Origin: Meiothermus sp.
GTDB lineage: Bacteria; Deinococcota; Deinococci; Deinococcales; Thermaceae
Assembly (NCBI RefSeq): GCF_026004115.1
Contig: NZ_BPIM01000001.1
Coordinates: 1,116,001-1,180,000 of the forward strand
DNA: 64,000 nt
Reading direction: 5' to 3'
In this document: piece by piece, positions 46,165 to 53,225 of the stretch
Position numbering within the stretch: the first letter of the stretch is position 1
How the letters are laid out: the number at the start of each line of letters is the position of its first letter
Program-made: the position numbers and the translations under genes
The notes under the pieces: generated by a model
Databases searched by the model: none
Seen by the model: the letters and a program-made list of their open reading frames with translations, nothing else
Told to the model about the DNA's origin: nothing

Positions 46165-46842
46165 TTACAACCGCCCCCCTGCCGGATCGTGGTAGTACAC
46201 CCGTCCAATCACCCGCATCTCGGAAGGCCGCCAGGGGCGGTATTTGGGGTTGTCGGATACTAGCCACAGCTCGCCATCGTCCAGCCGTCGTGCGCGCTTG
46301 ATGGTGTGCCCATCGCCGGGTATCTCGAACACGTACACCCGCCCCTCCCGTAAATCGAGGTCCGACGGGTCCACATACACCCTGTCACCATCTTTGAGAG
46401 TGGGGGCCATGCTGTCCCCCTCGACCTGATACAGCAGGCTACCCCTGCGCCACACGTCCGCAAGCACGGGCATACCGTCGGCATCCACAGGCCGCCCGGC
46501 GCTGGCAAGGCCACGCACCGGCTCGATGAAAAAGCGCAGCTTACTGACCCGCTCGCCGGGTTGAAGAACCGTGGGAGATTCCAAATCTAAAAGGGGTTCA
46601 AGCCCGGTTTGTTCCTGCCAATCCGAAGCCCGCCAACCCAAAGCTTTTAACAAAAGAGAAAACTGCCTAACCGTGAGCGTAGAAGGGTCTTTTTTGCCGT
46701 TCTCAAGGCGATATATAAGAGCTTGATACAACTCACCCCCTGTTTCATTCTCAATATCCACCAAAGATTTCCCCAACATAGCTCGCCTAGCAGCAATAGC
46801 CCGCCCCCATACGGGCTTTTCCTTTTTCGTGACTTTGGGCAT
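46165..46842 (-). CDS. LexA/CI-like repressor with S24 self-cleavage domain
   Basis: A 225-residue repressor. An N-terminal helix-turn-helix (about residues 12-65: RRAMLGKSLVDIENETG...YRLENGKKDPS) is followed by an S24 peptidase-like domain with Ser in VEGDSMAPTLKDGDRV and Lys in GHTIKRARR. An Ala-Gly bond in GLASAGRPV is the likely RecA-stimulated cleavage site. This makes it the lysogeny repressor, with SOS induction. TAGCAT (complement of 46850-46855) lies 7 nt before the ATG with no Shine-Dalgarno. It is divergent from the HTH gene at 46953 across an operator region. Confidence 0.88.
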   Translation of the reverse strand: MPKVTKKEKPVWGRAIAARRAMLGKSLVDIENETGGELYQALIYRLENGKKDPSTLTVRQFSLLLKALGWRASDWQEQTGLEPLLDLESPTVLQPGERVSKLRFFIEPVRGLASAGRPVDADGMPVLADVWRRGSLLYQVEGDSMAPTLKDGDRVYVDPSDLDLREGRVYVFEIPGDGHTIKRARRLDDGELWLVSDNPKYRPWRPSEMRVIGRVYYHDPAGGRL

Positions 46843-46906
46843 ACAGCTAATGCTATGGTTGGCAACCAACATAAGTCATTCACCCCCTGTAAACACTATG
46901 AACGCT

Positions 46907-46969
46907 ATGACTTGACAAGTCATGAACTTTGTGTTCATACTTGGCATTAGCCATGAACGAAAAGTTCAT
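46907..46969. promoter_or_regulatory. lysogeny-switch operators (three 17-bp palindromes) and rightward promoter
   Basis: Three 17-bp palindromes beginning ATGA and ending TCAT: atgacttgacaagtcat (46907-46923), atgaactttgtgttcat (46922-46938) and atgaacgaaaagttcat (46953-46969). The last covers the start codon of the rightward HTH gene. The rightward -35 TTGACA (46912-46917) lies inside the first; CATACT (46936-46941) is a possible -10. A half-site ATGAAC at 46898 and another AAGTCAT at 46873 point toward the repressor promoter. Confidence 0.75.
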
Positions 46970-47141
46970 AACCTCAGGCAAAGCAGCCAAGATTTTAGGG
47001 GTAGCAACGAGCACAGTAACCGCTATGTGCGAGCGGGGCGAGTTTTCTGGGGCGTATAGGCCCGGCAAGTGGTGGCGTATCCCGCTAGCCGAAGTGCAAC
47101 GGAAGCGGCAGCCCCGCAAACCGGAGGCCCCCCGTGACTAA
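46953..47141 (+). CDS. small helix-turn-helix protein (MerR/excisionase-like), first early gene
   Basis: A 62-residue protein with an excisionase/MerR-type winged HTH: ITSGKAAKILGVATSTVTAM, then RRGEFSGAYRPGKWWRIP-like wing (CERGEFSGAYRPGKWWRIPL). It lies opposite the repressor, the position of Cro in lambda, and its start codon sits inside operator 46953-46969. It could be the anti-repressor or the excisionase. The ATG at 46953 is preferred to an upstream start at 46929. Confidence 0.7.
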   Translation: MNEKFITSGKAAKILGVATSTVTAMCERGEFSGAYRPGKWWRIPLAEVQRKRQPRKPEAPRD

Positions 47142-47343
47142 CCCCAAAATCGCCTACCGCGTCGAAGAAGCCGCGCAAATCCTGGGCGTCCACCCCAGCA
47201 CGGTTTACGAGCTGGTACGGGCCGGAACCCTGCCGCACAAGAGGCTAGGCCGCCGGATCATCATCCCGGCCAGGGCGCTTGAGGAATGGCTGAACACCCC
47301 CGAGCCCTGGGCCAGCTACGACTACACCCACGCAAGGAAATAA
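47134..47343 (+). CDS. excisionase-family helix-turn-helix protein
   Basis: A 69-residue HTH_17 protein: YRVEEAAQILGVHPSTVYELV, RAGTLPHKRLGRRIIIPARALEEWL. It is the commonest form of phage excisionase or small regulator. The GTG start overlaps the preceding gene by 8 bp, with GGAGG upstream. With the previous gene it forms a pair of HTH proteins; one is probably Xis. Confidence 0.75.
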   Translation: MTNPKIAYRVEEAAQILGVHPSTVYELVRAGTLPHKRLGRRIIIPARALEEWLNTPEPWASYDYTHARK

Positions 47344-47361
47344 CCCCGGCGTTCGCCGGGG
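47344..47361 (+). promoter_or_regulatory. leader hairpin, copy 1
   Basis: A perfect 8-bp stem ccccggcg/cgccgggg (47344-47351, 47354-47361) with a 2-nt gap stands just before a ribosome site AGAAAGGAG. The same hairpin-plus-RBS arrangement recurs at 47826, and both precede a gene starting ATGAGTATAG. It may protect or punctuate the message. Confidence 0.55.
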
Positions 47362-47377
47362 CCAGAAAGGAGACACC

Positions 47378-47740
47378 ATGAGTATAGCACAGTACTACGT
47401 CACTAAAGTCGAGCCGTGCCCCCAGTGTGGAGGAAGTGGCGTCATTTTGCATCCTTATTGGCGCGAATATTGGGAGGAGTTTGATAATCGCCTCGCTCCC
47501 ACCAAAGCAGAACACTATACATTCTGGCGTAATCACGGCTACAACCCCTACAGCCCGCCTAGCGAGGAAATCACGTGCCACAACTGCAATGGCTCGGGGT
47601 GCATCGAATCTCGTGCATCGTTAGAGGAAGCGCTGCGCGCGATTTTCCCAAAAATGTTGGGGGAAATCCAGCAGCGCGAGGAGCTGGATTTAGAAGCCGC
47701 TGATGCGGCAGCCTTTGCTGCCGAGTGGGAGGCGCAATGA
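47378..47740 (+). CDS. early viral protein with DnaJ-type zinc motifs
   Basis: A 120-residue protein with two CxxCxGxG motifs, CPQCGGSG (about 14-21) and CHNCNGSG (about 67-74), which together would bind one zinc as in half of the DnaJ central domain. Between them is an aromatic-rich stretch. The C-terminus is acidic and helical. No J domain is present. The host DnaJ lacks exactly this domain, but a link is speculative. Confidence 0.6.
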   Translation: MSIAQYYVTKVEPCPQCGGSGVILHPYWREYWEEFDNRLAPTKAEHYTFWRNHGYNPYSPPSEEITCHNCNGSGCIESRASLEEALRAIFPKMLGEIQQREELDLEAADAAAFAAEWEAQ

Positions 47741-47868
47741 AAATGAAAATGCCATTGACGCGGGAAATTGCTCTTGCTGCCGCTGGGCTTTTCCTGGTTT
47801 GGCTGCTGACACCCACCGAAAATAACCCCGGCTGTCACCGGGGTCAGAAAGGAACGGAAACAGTATGA
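47737..47868 (+). CDS. small single-helix membrane peptide, copy 1
   Basis: A 43-residue peptide starting MKMKMPLTREIALAAAGLFL and continuing VWLL, with one transmembrane helix. Its close paralogue lies at 48333 (MKMPLRREMALTAAGLFLVWLL). It overlaps the previous gene by 4 bp (ATGA) and the next by 4 bp. Its tail is read through the second leader hairpin, so the tail may be incidental. Confidence 0.5.
   Translation: MKMKMPLTREIALAAAGLFLVWLLTPTENNPGCHRGQKGTETV
47826..47843 (+). promoter_or_regulatory. leader hairpin, copy 2
   Basis: ccccgg (47826-47831) pairs with ccgggg (47838-47843); one more pair extends it. TCAGAAAGGA follows, then the gene at 47865 whose first bases match those after copy 1. 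The duplication covers hairpin, ribosome site and start codon region. Confidence 0.55.
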
Positions 47869-48221
47869 GTATAGTACAGATTCAGAAGCCGCTAGAAGAT
47901 CTTGGGGAACTGCTGCACAGCATGGGCCTGAGCCTCAAATACGCCGTTCACCCCATCGAGGGCGGGCAGATTTGGGAGATCAAGGCGAAAAACGGGGCTG
48001 TGGACTGGGGGATCGGGGTTGGGAACAATCGGACTGACGCCCTGGCCAGCTTGCTTTTTGAGCTAGGGATTGAGCTTACCTTTGACCACCCTAATAAACC
48101 CTACGCACGCTGGGGCAGGCCCTACAAAGGATATGAAAGCCCGGAGCTCGAGCGCATCGTATGGCTCGAGCACATCGGCTGGGGCAACGTCTTCGAAATT
48201 CGGGGGTGGCGGTATGTCTGA
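47865..48221 (+). CDS. hypothetical early viral protein
   Basis: A 118-residue soluble protein (HSMGLSLKYAVHPIEGGQIWEI near the start) with a mixed alpha/beta pattern. No family is recognised; it looks like the small phage proteins of about 100 residues that accompany replication genes. It overlaps the genes on both sides by 4-8 bp. Confidence 0.6.
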   Translation: MSIVQIQKPLEDLGELLHSMGLSLKYAVHPIEGGQIWEIKAKNGAVDWGIGVGNNRTDALASLLFELGIELTFDHPNKPYARWGRPYKGYESPELERIVWLEHIGWGNVFEIRGWRYV

Positions 48222-48336
48222 CCCTGAGCACCACCACCACCTGATTTGGCTGACATACGTGACCGTTTACCGGTCTCGGATGCAAGACCTCGCTATCCGC
48301 TGGTGGCTCGAGCGCATTGGAGGCGATCAGCAATGA
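48214..48336 (+). CDS. 40-residue hypothetical protein
   Basis: MSDPEHHHHLIWLTYVTVYR begins this 40-residue frame, which overlaps the previous gene by 8 bp and the next by 4 bp. Four consecutive histidines are notable. Coding is supported mainly by its fit in the overlap chain. Confidence 0.45.
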   Translation: MSDPEHHHHLIWLTYVTVYRSRMQDLAIRWWLERIGGDQQ

Positions 48337-48449
48337 AAATGCCGCTTAGACGTGAAATGGCACTGACGGCCGCCGGGCTTTTTTTGGTCTGGCTGCTGGT
48401 TGCCTTGCTAGACACGGCTGCGCTCTGGTTGCGCGGCCTGGGGGGGTAG
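48333..48449 (+). CDS. small single-helix membrane peptide, copy 2
   Basis: A 38-residue peptide MKMPLRREMALTAAGLFLVW..., paralogous over about 22 residues to the product at 47737. It has one transmembrane helix and a positively charged N-terminus. A role in lysis timing, exclusion or membrane insertion is possible but not shown. Confidence 0.55.
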   Translation: MKMPLRREMALTAAGLFLVWLLVALLDTAALWLRGLGG

Positions 48450-48451
48450 TT

Positions 48452-48760
48452 ATGCACATAGCAGTCATTTTTGGCTATCCAGCCATCTACACCGACGGCA
48501 CGCTCTACTGGTTCTGCCACAAGCGCGACCACCAGGCCACCGAACTGGTGCGGCAGCTGGCCGATTTGCTCAGGGCTGTGCTGGTGGTGGTGGACTACAT
48601 GCCCGGCATCGAGCGCGAGGCTATGGCAGCCTGGGCCATCCGCCAGATTGACCAGCTCCGCTCCAGCGATATGCCGGTGGAGCAGTGGTGGGCCCTGGAG
48701 GATTGCCGGATCAACCTATGGCAGATGCACAGGAGGAACCATGTTGCTGCAAACGCCTGA
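48452..48760 (+). CDS. hypothetical early viral protein
   Basis: A 102-residue protein with a helical middle (HQATELVRQLADLLRAVLVVV). No family is recognised. It starts 2 bp after the preceding stop and overlaps the next gene by 20 bp. Confidence 0.55.
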   Translation: MHIAVIFGYPAIYTDGTLYWFCHKRDHQATELVRQLADLLRAVLVVVDYMPGIEREAMAAWAIRQIDQLRSSDMPVEQWWALEDCRINLWQMHRRNHVAANA

Positions 48761-48965
48761 CGACGTGGCCCGCGAACTGCGCCGCAACCCTGGGCGAGAG
48801 TTTGATCTGACCCGCCCGGGCTGCCATGCGCCCATACGGATCTACGCCCGCCAAAGCGGCCTCATCACCATGTGGGCGCCAGAGCAAAGCCGCCCGATAC
48901 ATGGAATCGTCAAGCTTACGGCTTTTGAACTTGGCGAAGGCCCCTACGAGCTTTCGCCCGTCTAG
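48741..48965 (+). CDS. hypothetical early viral protein
   Basis: A 74-residue protein (MLLQTPDDVARELRRNPGRE start), not recognised. The ATG at 48741 has an excellent ribosome site AGGAGGAACC, which decides the start inside a longer open frame. Confidence 0.6.
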   Translation: MLLQTPDDVARELRRNPGREFDLTRPGCHAPIRIYARQSGLITMWAPEQSRPIHGIVKLTAFELGEGPYELSPV

Positions 48966-48972
48966 AGGAACT

Positions 48973-49191
48973 ATGCAAATCTCGCCCTACGACATTGAAA
49001 CGCTGGTGCAGGCAACAACAGAAGCCATCCTGAATCAGCCCGCAGATGAGCGGGCAAGCTGGGTGTTGTTGCTGCTGGAAAACCTGGATGTAGGCGTCGC
49101 TTTGCGCGAAGGCAAAGAACAGGCCAACGCGCTGCTTCATCCCATTATCCGCTGTGCCTACGACCGCTGGAATACCGGGAGGTGGGGCTGA
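48973..49191 (+). CDS. hypothetical early viral protein
   Basis: A 72-residue, mostly helical protein starting MQISPYDIETLVQATTEAIL. The start is set by AGAGGAACT before the ATG at 48973. Its stop overlaps the next start (TGATG). Confidence 0.55.
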   Translation: MQISPYDIETLVQATTEAILNQPADERASWVLLLLENLDVGVALREGKEQANALLHPIIRCAYDRWNTGRWG

Positions 49192-49496
49192 TGCTATTTG
49201 GACTGCCCACACAGGACGAAATCGACCAATGGGATTATCGCGAGCGGGCCGAGGGTAAGGTCATGGTAAAAATCAGGCCGCCGAACGACCCCCGCTACAA
49301 GCTGCTCGAGGCCACTTTATTGATTGCCCGCTATGCACCCAAGAAACAGGGCCGCTATGTGAGCGATGCCAAGGTGCCCTGGGAGTACATCAAGCGAATC
49401 CGCAAAGCGCTGATTGAACTGAATATTTCATTGGAAAGTTGGGACTTTGCAATTGAGCTCAGCCGGCTCTACGAATCGTTCGAGGATCTGCGATGA
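49191..49496 (+). CDS. hypothetical early viral protein
   Basis: A 101-residue soluble, charged protein (MLFGLPTQDEIDQWDYRERA start). No family is recognised. It is translationally coupled at both ends (TGATG at its start, ATGA at its end). Confidence 0.55.
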   Translation: MLFGLPTQDEIDQWDYRERAEGKVMVKIRPPNDPRYKLLEATLLIARYAPKKQGRYVSDAKVPWEYIKRIRKALIELNISLESWDFAIELSRLYESFEDLR

Positions 49497-49834
49497 CCCC
49501 TCAATCTAAAACATCGAACGAGCTCAAGGGCCTATTAGCGCTGGCCACTGAACACGCACGACGTTCAAGCCGCACCCCCTGGGTCAGCATGACGATTCGT
49601 GATACCACGATCAGCATTCAGATACGGCGCACCTACACCAACCAGGTGCGCGTGCTGGTGGCCAGCAAAAACGGCCAACCCACAAACGCCCAGATCGATT
49701 TCGTTATCAAGGCCCTGGGGCTGCGCCCATTCCAAACCGACACGTTGCCGCTGTATGGGACAAACGCCGCCATCCTGCTTGTATCCGAACACTATGACGC
49801 CCGAGACCTTGACCCCCGCCCAAGCCCAGTCTGA
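49493..49834 (+). CDS. hypothetical early viral protein
   Basis: A 113-residue basic protein with beta strands (VSMTIRDTTISIQIRR). No family is recognised. It overlaps the previous gene by 4 bp and the next by 41 bp. Confidence 0.55.
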   Translation: MTPQSKTSNELKGLLALATEHARRSSRTPWVSMTIRDTTISIQIRRTYTNQVRVLVASKNGQPTNAQIDFVIKALGLRPFQTDTLPLYGTNAAILLVSEHYDARDLDPRPSPV

Positions 49835-50096
49835 AATAGCCAGGCTGGGCTATTACCTGGATTCCGACCTCGAGTGCCTTGGTGCTGAAAAGCGCCAGGG
49901 CGAGTGGATTTTTCGGTTCCGGCTGCGTCAGCCGTCCGGCTTGACCATCGAGCGCAGCCAAAGCGACCTGCCGTCACTGCTGGCTACCTTGGCCTGGATG
50001 CAGCGGCCAGAGCCGGTGTTTGATTTATTCCAGATGAGCCTTACGGATGCCCAGGCCTGGCACCGCCTGCGGCAATTGCGACGCGAGCAGTCATGA
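49794..50096 (+). CDS. hypothetical protein just before the replication initiator
   Basis: A 100-residue protein starting MTPETLTPAQAQSEIARLGY, rich in Arg, Gln and Leu. It overlaps the previous gene by 41 bp and the Rep start by 4 bp, so it is likely co-translated with Rep. The function is unknown. Confidence 0.55.
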   Translation: MTPETLTPAQAQSEIARLGYYLDSDLECLGAEKRQGEWIFRFRLRQPSGLTIERSQSDLPSLLATLAWMQRPEPVFDLFQMSLTDAQAWHRLRQLRREQS

Positions 50097-51748
50097 CCAC
50101 CGGCACCGGCAACTTCTACGGAGAAACGGCCACCGGCATCCACCGGGCCGTTGACCTGTGGAACCACAACCACCCTGGCCAGCCGCTACCCCGGGCTCTG
50201 TACCGTGCCCTCATCCGGCATGGTAAGCCCAAGGCCCCCCCAGGGGTGGGGGGCCTCGAGCGGCTTTCCCGGGTGCACGGGTGGTACGACCAGGCCCTTA
50301 CCCAGTCCTGGCATCTGGGTGGGGGGGAGGGCTTGTCAAATGGTGCATATCGTGCCGGTCACGTCCAGGACGGCATTCTGCCTGTGGATAATAAAAATAT
50401 CACAAATGCACAGGCACACATATCAGGCCTGAAGGCCTACCTCGAGGCCACCCCCGGCACCGTAAAGATGAGAATCCGGGGCCAGGTAACGCCCAGGCCT
50501 GTCAACCCAGATGCCCGGCGCGGCCAGATTGAGAAACTGACCCGGCAAGCGCTGAGCCGGCTAACCGCCAGGACCCGCGAACTCGAAGCGCGGGGATTCA
50601 AACCGGATTATCTGCTGACCCTTACCTACCCTGGCGATTGGCGAGGGGCCCTGATGAGCAGCGAAGCCGAGCCAAAGATTGTTCGTTTTCGCGAATGCTG
50701 GGAACGATTGGAGGATCTACGCTCAAAAATAAAGCGGGCCCGAGAAGCAATGCGCTATAACCCTGACGGCGACTGGGTATTGCGCTATCTGCTAGAGGAA
50801 TTTGCCGCGACAAAATCTGACGCTCGGAAGATTTTGGGGGAGCTCCGCACGCTGGGCCCAGACGGTCGGAAAGTAAAAGAGCACAAAAACTCGTTCTTGA
50901 AGCGGTTTGAGCGCAAGTTTGGCGCTCAGCACCTCAGCAGCCACTGCTGTTACGCTCAGGCCTTGAAAGCAGCCCAGGAAGCAGAGGAATCAGGATTATA
51001 TGTGAGCGTGAAAGTACGCATATCAGACCGGGAGGGGCCCTGGAAGTGGGAGGTGGTGGGAATCCTTTACCGCGTATTCTGGTGGCTCGAGTTCCAGAAG
51101 CGCGGGGCGCCACACCTGCACATGATCTTTTTTGATGTGCGCGTAGGCCTCGACTGGGATGCCGTGCAGAACTGGGTAGGCCATGCCTGGGGTGCTGTAG
51201 TAGCAGGGCGGCGCAGTGCCAAAGATCACAGCATCAGCCATAATCCAAAGCTTGCCCGACTTCTCGAGGGATACGACACACAGCGCGAGTTGTGGGGCAA
51301 AAAAATGGCCGATCTGTGGCTTCAGCAGGGCGTAGAGGCCCTGGGGCTAAACTGGGGGCTTTTCCAGCACGTTAGAGCGGGAACCCGCCTCGAGGCCATG
51401 CGCAAGGCGCACTGGGGCTATGTTTCAAAGGAGGCCGCCAAATATGCCTCCAAAAAATACCAATCCAAGGTGCCCCAAAACTACCGCAACGTAGGGCGGT
51501 GGTGGGGCCATCGGCACATCAAGAGGACTCCCCCGTACTGGGTCAACCTACCCATAGAATCTATAGAACAGACCATCATCAAACCCATACAGGCCGCAAC
51601 CAGCACCTTACCTCCAGGATGCTTTCGCTTTCGGCAAAAGCTCGAGCGGTTTTTTGAAGCCGCTCGCAATGGGGAGCCTTATGGCTATATCACCGTCTGG
51701 GGTCAGGCCGCCGTAGATGCCGCTTTGGAGGCGTTGGATGGAGTTTGA
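50093..51748 (+). CDS. rep: HUH-family rolling-circle replication initiator
   Basis: A 551-residue protein. Motif I appears as DYLLTLTYPGDW, motif II (HUH) as HLH at residues 341-343 in GAPHLHMIFF, and motif III as Tyr443 in YVSKEAAKYASKK, where the tyrosine would nick DNA and stay covalently bound. This layout is that of plasmid and phage Rep proteins that start rolling-circle replication. It implies that the excised genome replicates as a circle. The N-terminal 150 residues are of unknown fold. It overlaps both neighbours. Confidence 0.82.
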   Translation: MTTGTGNFYGETATGIHRAVDLWNHNHPGQPLPRALYRALIRHGKPKAPPGVGGLERLSRVHGWYDQALTQSWHLGGGEGLSNGAYRAGHVQDGILPVDNKNITNAQAHISGLKAYLEATPGTVKMRIRGQVTPRPVNPDARRGQIEKLTRQALSRLTARTRELEARGFKPDYLLTLTYPGDWRGALMSSEAEPKIVRFRECWERLEDLRSKIKRAREAMRYNPDGDWVLRYLLEEFAATKSDARKILGELRTLGPDGRKVKEHKNSFLKRFERKFGAQHLSSHCCYAQALKAAQEAEESGLYVSVKVRISDREGPWKWEVVGILYRVFWWLEFQKRGAPHLHMIFFDVRVGLDWDAVQNWVGHAWGAVVAGRRSAKDHSISHNPKLARLLEGYDTQRELWGKKMADLWLQQGVEALGLNWGLFQHVRAGTRLEAMRKAHWGYVSKEAAKYASKKYQSKVPQNYRNVGRWWGHRHIKRTPPYWVNLPIESIEQTIIKPIQAATSTLPPGCFRFRQKLERFFEAARNGEPYGYITVWGQAAVDAALEALDGV

Positions 51749-51941
51749 AAGTATCTGCAAAAAAAGCTACAAGGTGCAGTTCAATGATCAGAAAACTGCT
51801 TTGCGGATTGCCCGTCTCTTGGGCAGGCGAAAGGGCATAAAGTTCTATGTTTACAAATGCCATCACTGCGGATGCTGGCATCTGACACGGCGCTCGCCCA
51901 AGGAGTTTGCTACCCTGAAGGAGATCAGCTATGGACGATAA
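51738..51941 (+). CDS. small zinc-ribbon-like protein
   Basis: A 67-residue basic protein with YKCHHCGCWHLT near the centre, a CxxCxxxH knuckle often seen in small phage proteins beside Rep genes. The start at 51738 overlaps the Rep stop by 11 bp. A nucleic-acid-binding role is likely. Confidence 0.6.
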   Translation: MEFESICKKSYKVQFNDQKTALRIARLLGRRKGIKFYVYKCHHCGCWHLTRRSPKEFATLKEISYGR

Positions 51942-52335
51942 AAACCTGAACCCCCTACGTTTGATCATTGGCCTGTGCCTGATTGGGTATCTCGGCTGGC
52001 TATTGCTGAAGCCGCCTAGCGAACCGCTAGTAGAGCAAGTAACCTCTACAAACCCGACGAGCTCGTCCACCAGTTTTGCAAGCCCAACTGCAAAACCGGC
52101 ACTACCAACTCCCGAAAATGAGTGCCTGGGGAAAATCGAACAAGTATCGCTATCCAACTACGAGATTCGCCTGAAAATCTCTGGCGCAGCTGAGCGCATC
52201 CTGGTCTACACCGACCAGGGCAACGTGACCGCCTCGACAGTAGAGGCCGGCTCCGCCGGAGAGTACCGCGTGCGCACACCGGGCCCGGCCACCGCTGTAC
52301 AGCTGGATGACTGCTCACCGCTCAATCTGAGGTAA
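51931..52335 (+). CDS. single-helix membrane protein
   Basis: A 134-residue protein: one N-terminal transmembrane helix (about residues 9-26), a Ser/Thr/Pro-rich linker, then a beta-rich domain with two cysteines (ECLGK and DDCSP). It is probably a virion membrane protein or an exported factor; no family is recognised. Confidence 0.6.
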   Translation: MDDKNLNPLRLIIGLCLIGYLGWLLLKPPSEPLVEQVTSTNPTSSSTSFASPTAKPALPTPENECLGKIEQVSLSNYEIRLKISGAAERILVYTDQGNVTASTVEAGSAGEYRVRTPGPATAVQLDDCSPLNLR

Positions 52336-52338
52336 ATC

Positions 52339-52650
52339 ATGGACATCAAAAAAGGGTACATCGGGAGATCTGCTTTTCGGCTATTTACCAGAAAATCCAA
52401 CCCCATCACACCCACCACCGCCCAGCAAACCCAACTGATGACTGTGCTGCTGGCCGACCGCCGCAGCGCTGAAAGCATCATGAGCTATGCCCGGGGCGAC
52501 CTGCGCAACCTCAACGGCATCGAAATCAAAGAGCTTGCCGCCCTGCCTGGGGTGGGTGAGGCCGCTGCCGCTAAAGTCATTGCGCTTTTTGCGCTGCTAA
52601 ACCAACTTCTCACACCGCGTCAGACTCCACCGGCTAACTCAGACGGCTAA
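52339..52650 (+). CDS. helix-hairpin-helix DNA-binding protein
   Basis: A 103-residue protein. Residues about 32-85 resemble the N-terminal part of RadC/UPF0758 proteins: LMTVLLADRRSAESIMSYARG and the helix-hairpin-helix ELAALPGVGEAAAAKVIAL. Non-specific DNA binding is expected, perhaps in replication or packaging. Ribosome site GAGGTAAATC. Confidence 0.65.
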   Translation: MDIKKGYIGRSAFRLFTRKSNPITPTTAQQTQLMTVLLADRRSAESIMSYARGDLRNLNGIEIKELAALPGVGEAAAAKVIALFALLNQLLTPRQTPPANSDG

Positions 52651-52692
52651 TCCAGCCTTGATTATGGGACTACCCACAACGACCATGTGGGT

Positions 52693-53148
52693 ATGGCGTA
52701 TACCCGCGTGCCCATCTCCCCCAACCAACAACTGGGGCCAGGGCTGTACGAAGCTGAGCTAGTGGTATCCGGCGACATCCGCCGCGCAACCCGAACCGAT
52801 CTCCAACGTGTGCTATCGGCCAAATTCGGCCAGGCCGTGGAAGTGGTGGACTGGGGAAGGTCTGGCGGGAATTACGTACTTCAGTTTCGAGTCAAGCAAA
52901 CCCAGGCCCAGGTGCAGACCGATGACCTTTACCAACCTGCGGCCTTTTTTGTGCCAATCATCATCACGGTAGCAGCTATTGCAGGAGCCATCTATTATGC
53001 GTACCGATTCGTCGTAGAAATCAAATCCGCCTTTGCTCTGGTATCTCAGCCGGCGCGAGACACCGCTGTAGGTGGAGTTGGTGTAGGAATGGCAGGCCTC
53101 GGCTTAGGGGCTGCCCTGTTTGGATTGTATCTACTGGCAAGGAGGTGA
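52693..53148 (+). CDS. membrane protein, virion candidate
   Basis: A 151-residue protein with a soluble first half and two hydrophobic segments (FFVPIIITVAAIAGAIYYAY and VGVGMAGLGLGAALFGLYLL). No family is recognised. The start is taken at ATG 52693. The preceding 42 bp carry an inverted repeat acccac/gtgggt. Confidence 0.55.
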   Translation: MAYTRVPISPNQQLGPGLYEAELVVSGDIRRATRTDLQRVLSAKFGQAVEVVDWGRSGGNYVLQFRVKQTQAQVQTDDLYQPAAFFVPIIITVAAIAGAIYYAYRFVVEIKSAFALVSQPARDTAVGGVGVGMAGLGLGAALFGLYLLARR

Positions 53149-53150
53149 AA

Positions 53151-53225
53151 ATGGCCCGCGCCCGCAAAAAAACCCGCCGCAAACTGCCCAAGCGCGATAA
53201 AAAAGGACGCTTCGTCAAAAAATGA
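53151..53225 (+). CDS. 24-residue, extremely basic peptide
   Basis: ATG 53151 to TGA 53225 encodes 24 residues, 14 of them Lys or Arg (starts MARARKKTRRKL). The ribosome site AAGGAGGTGAAA just before it is one of the best in the provirus, and the next gene's ATG overlaps its stop. It may bind the packaged DNA or the virion membrane. It is too short for routine gene calling. Confidence 0.6.
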   Translation: MARARKKTRRKLPKRDKKGRFVKK

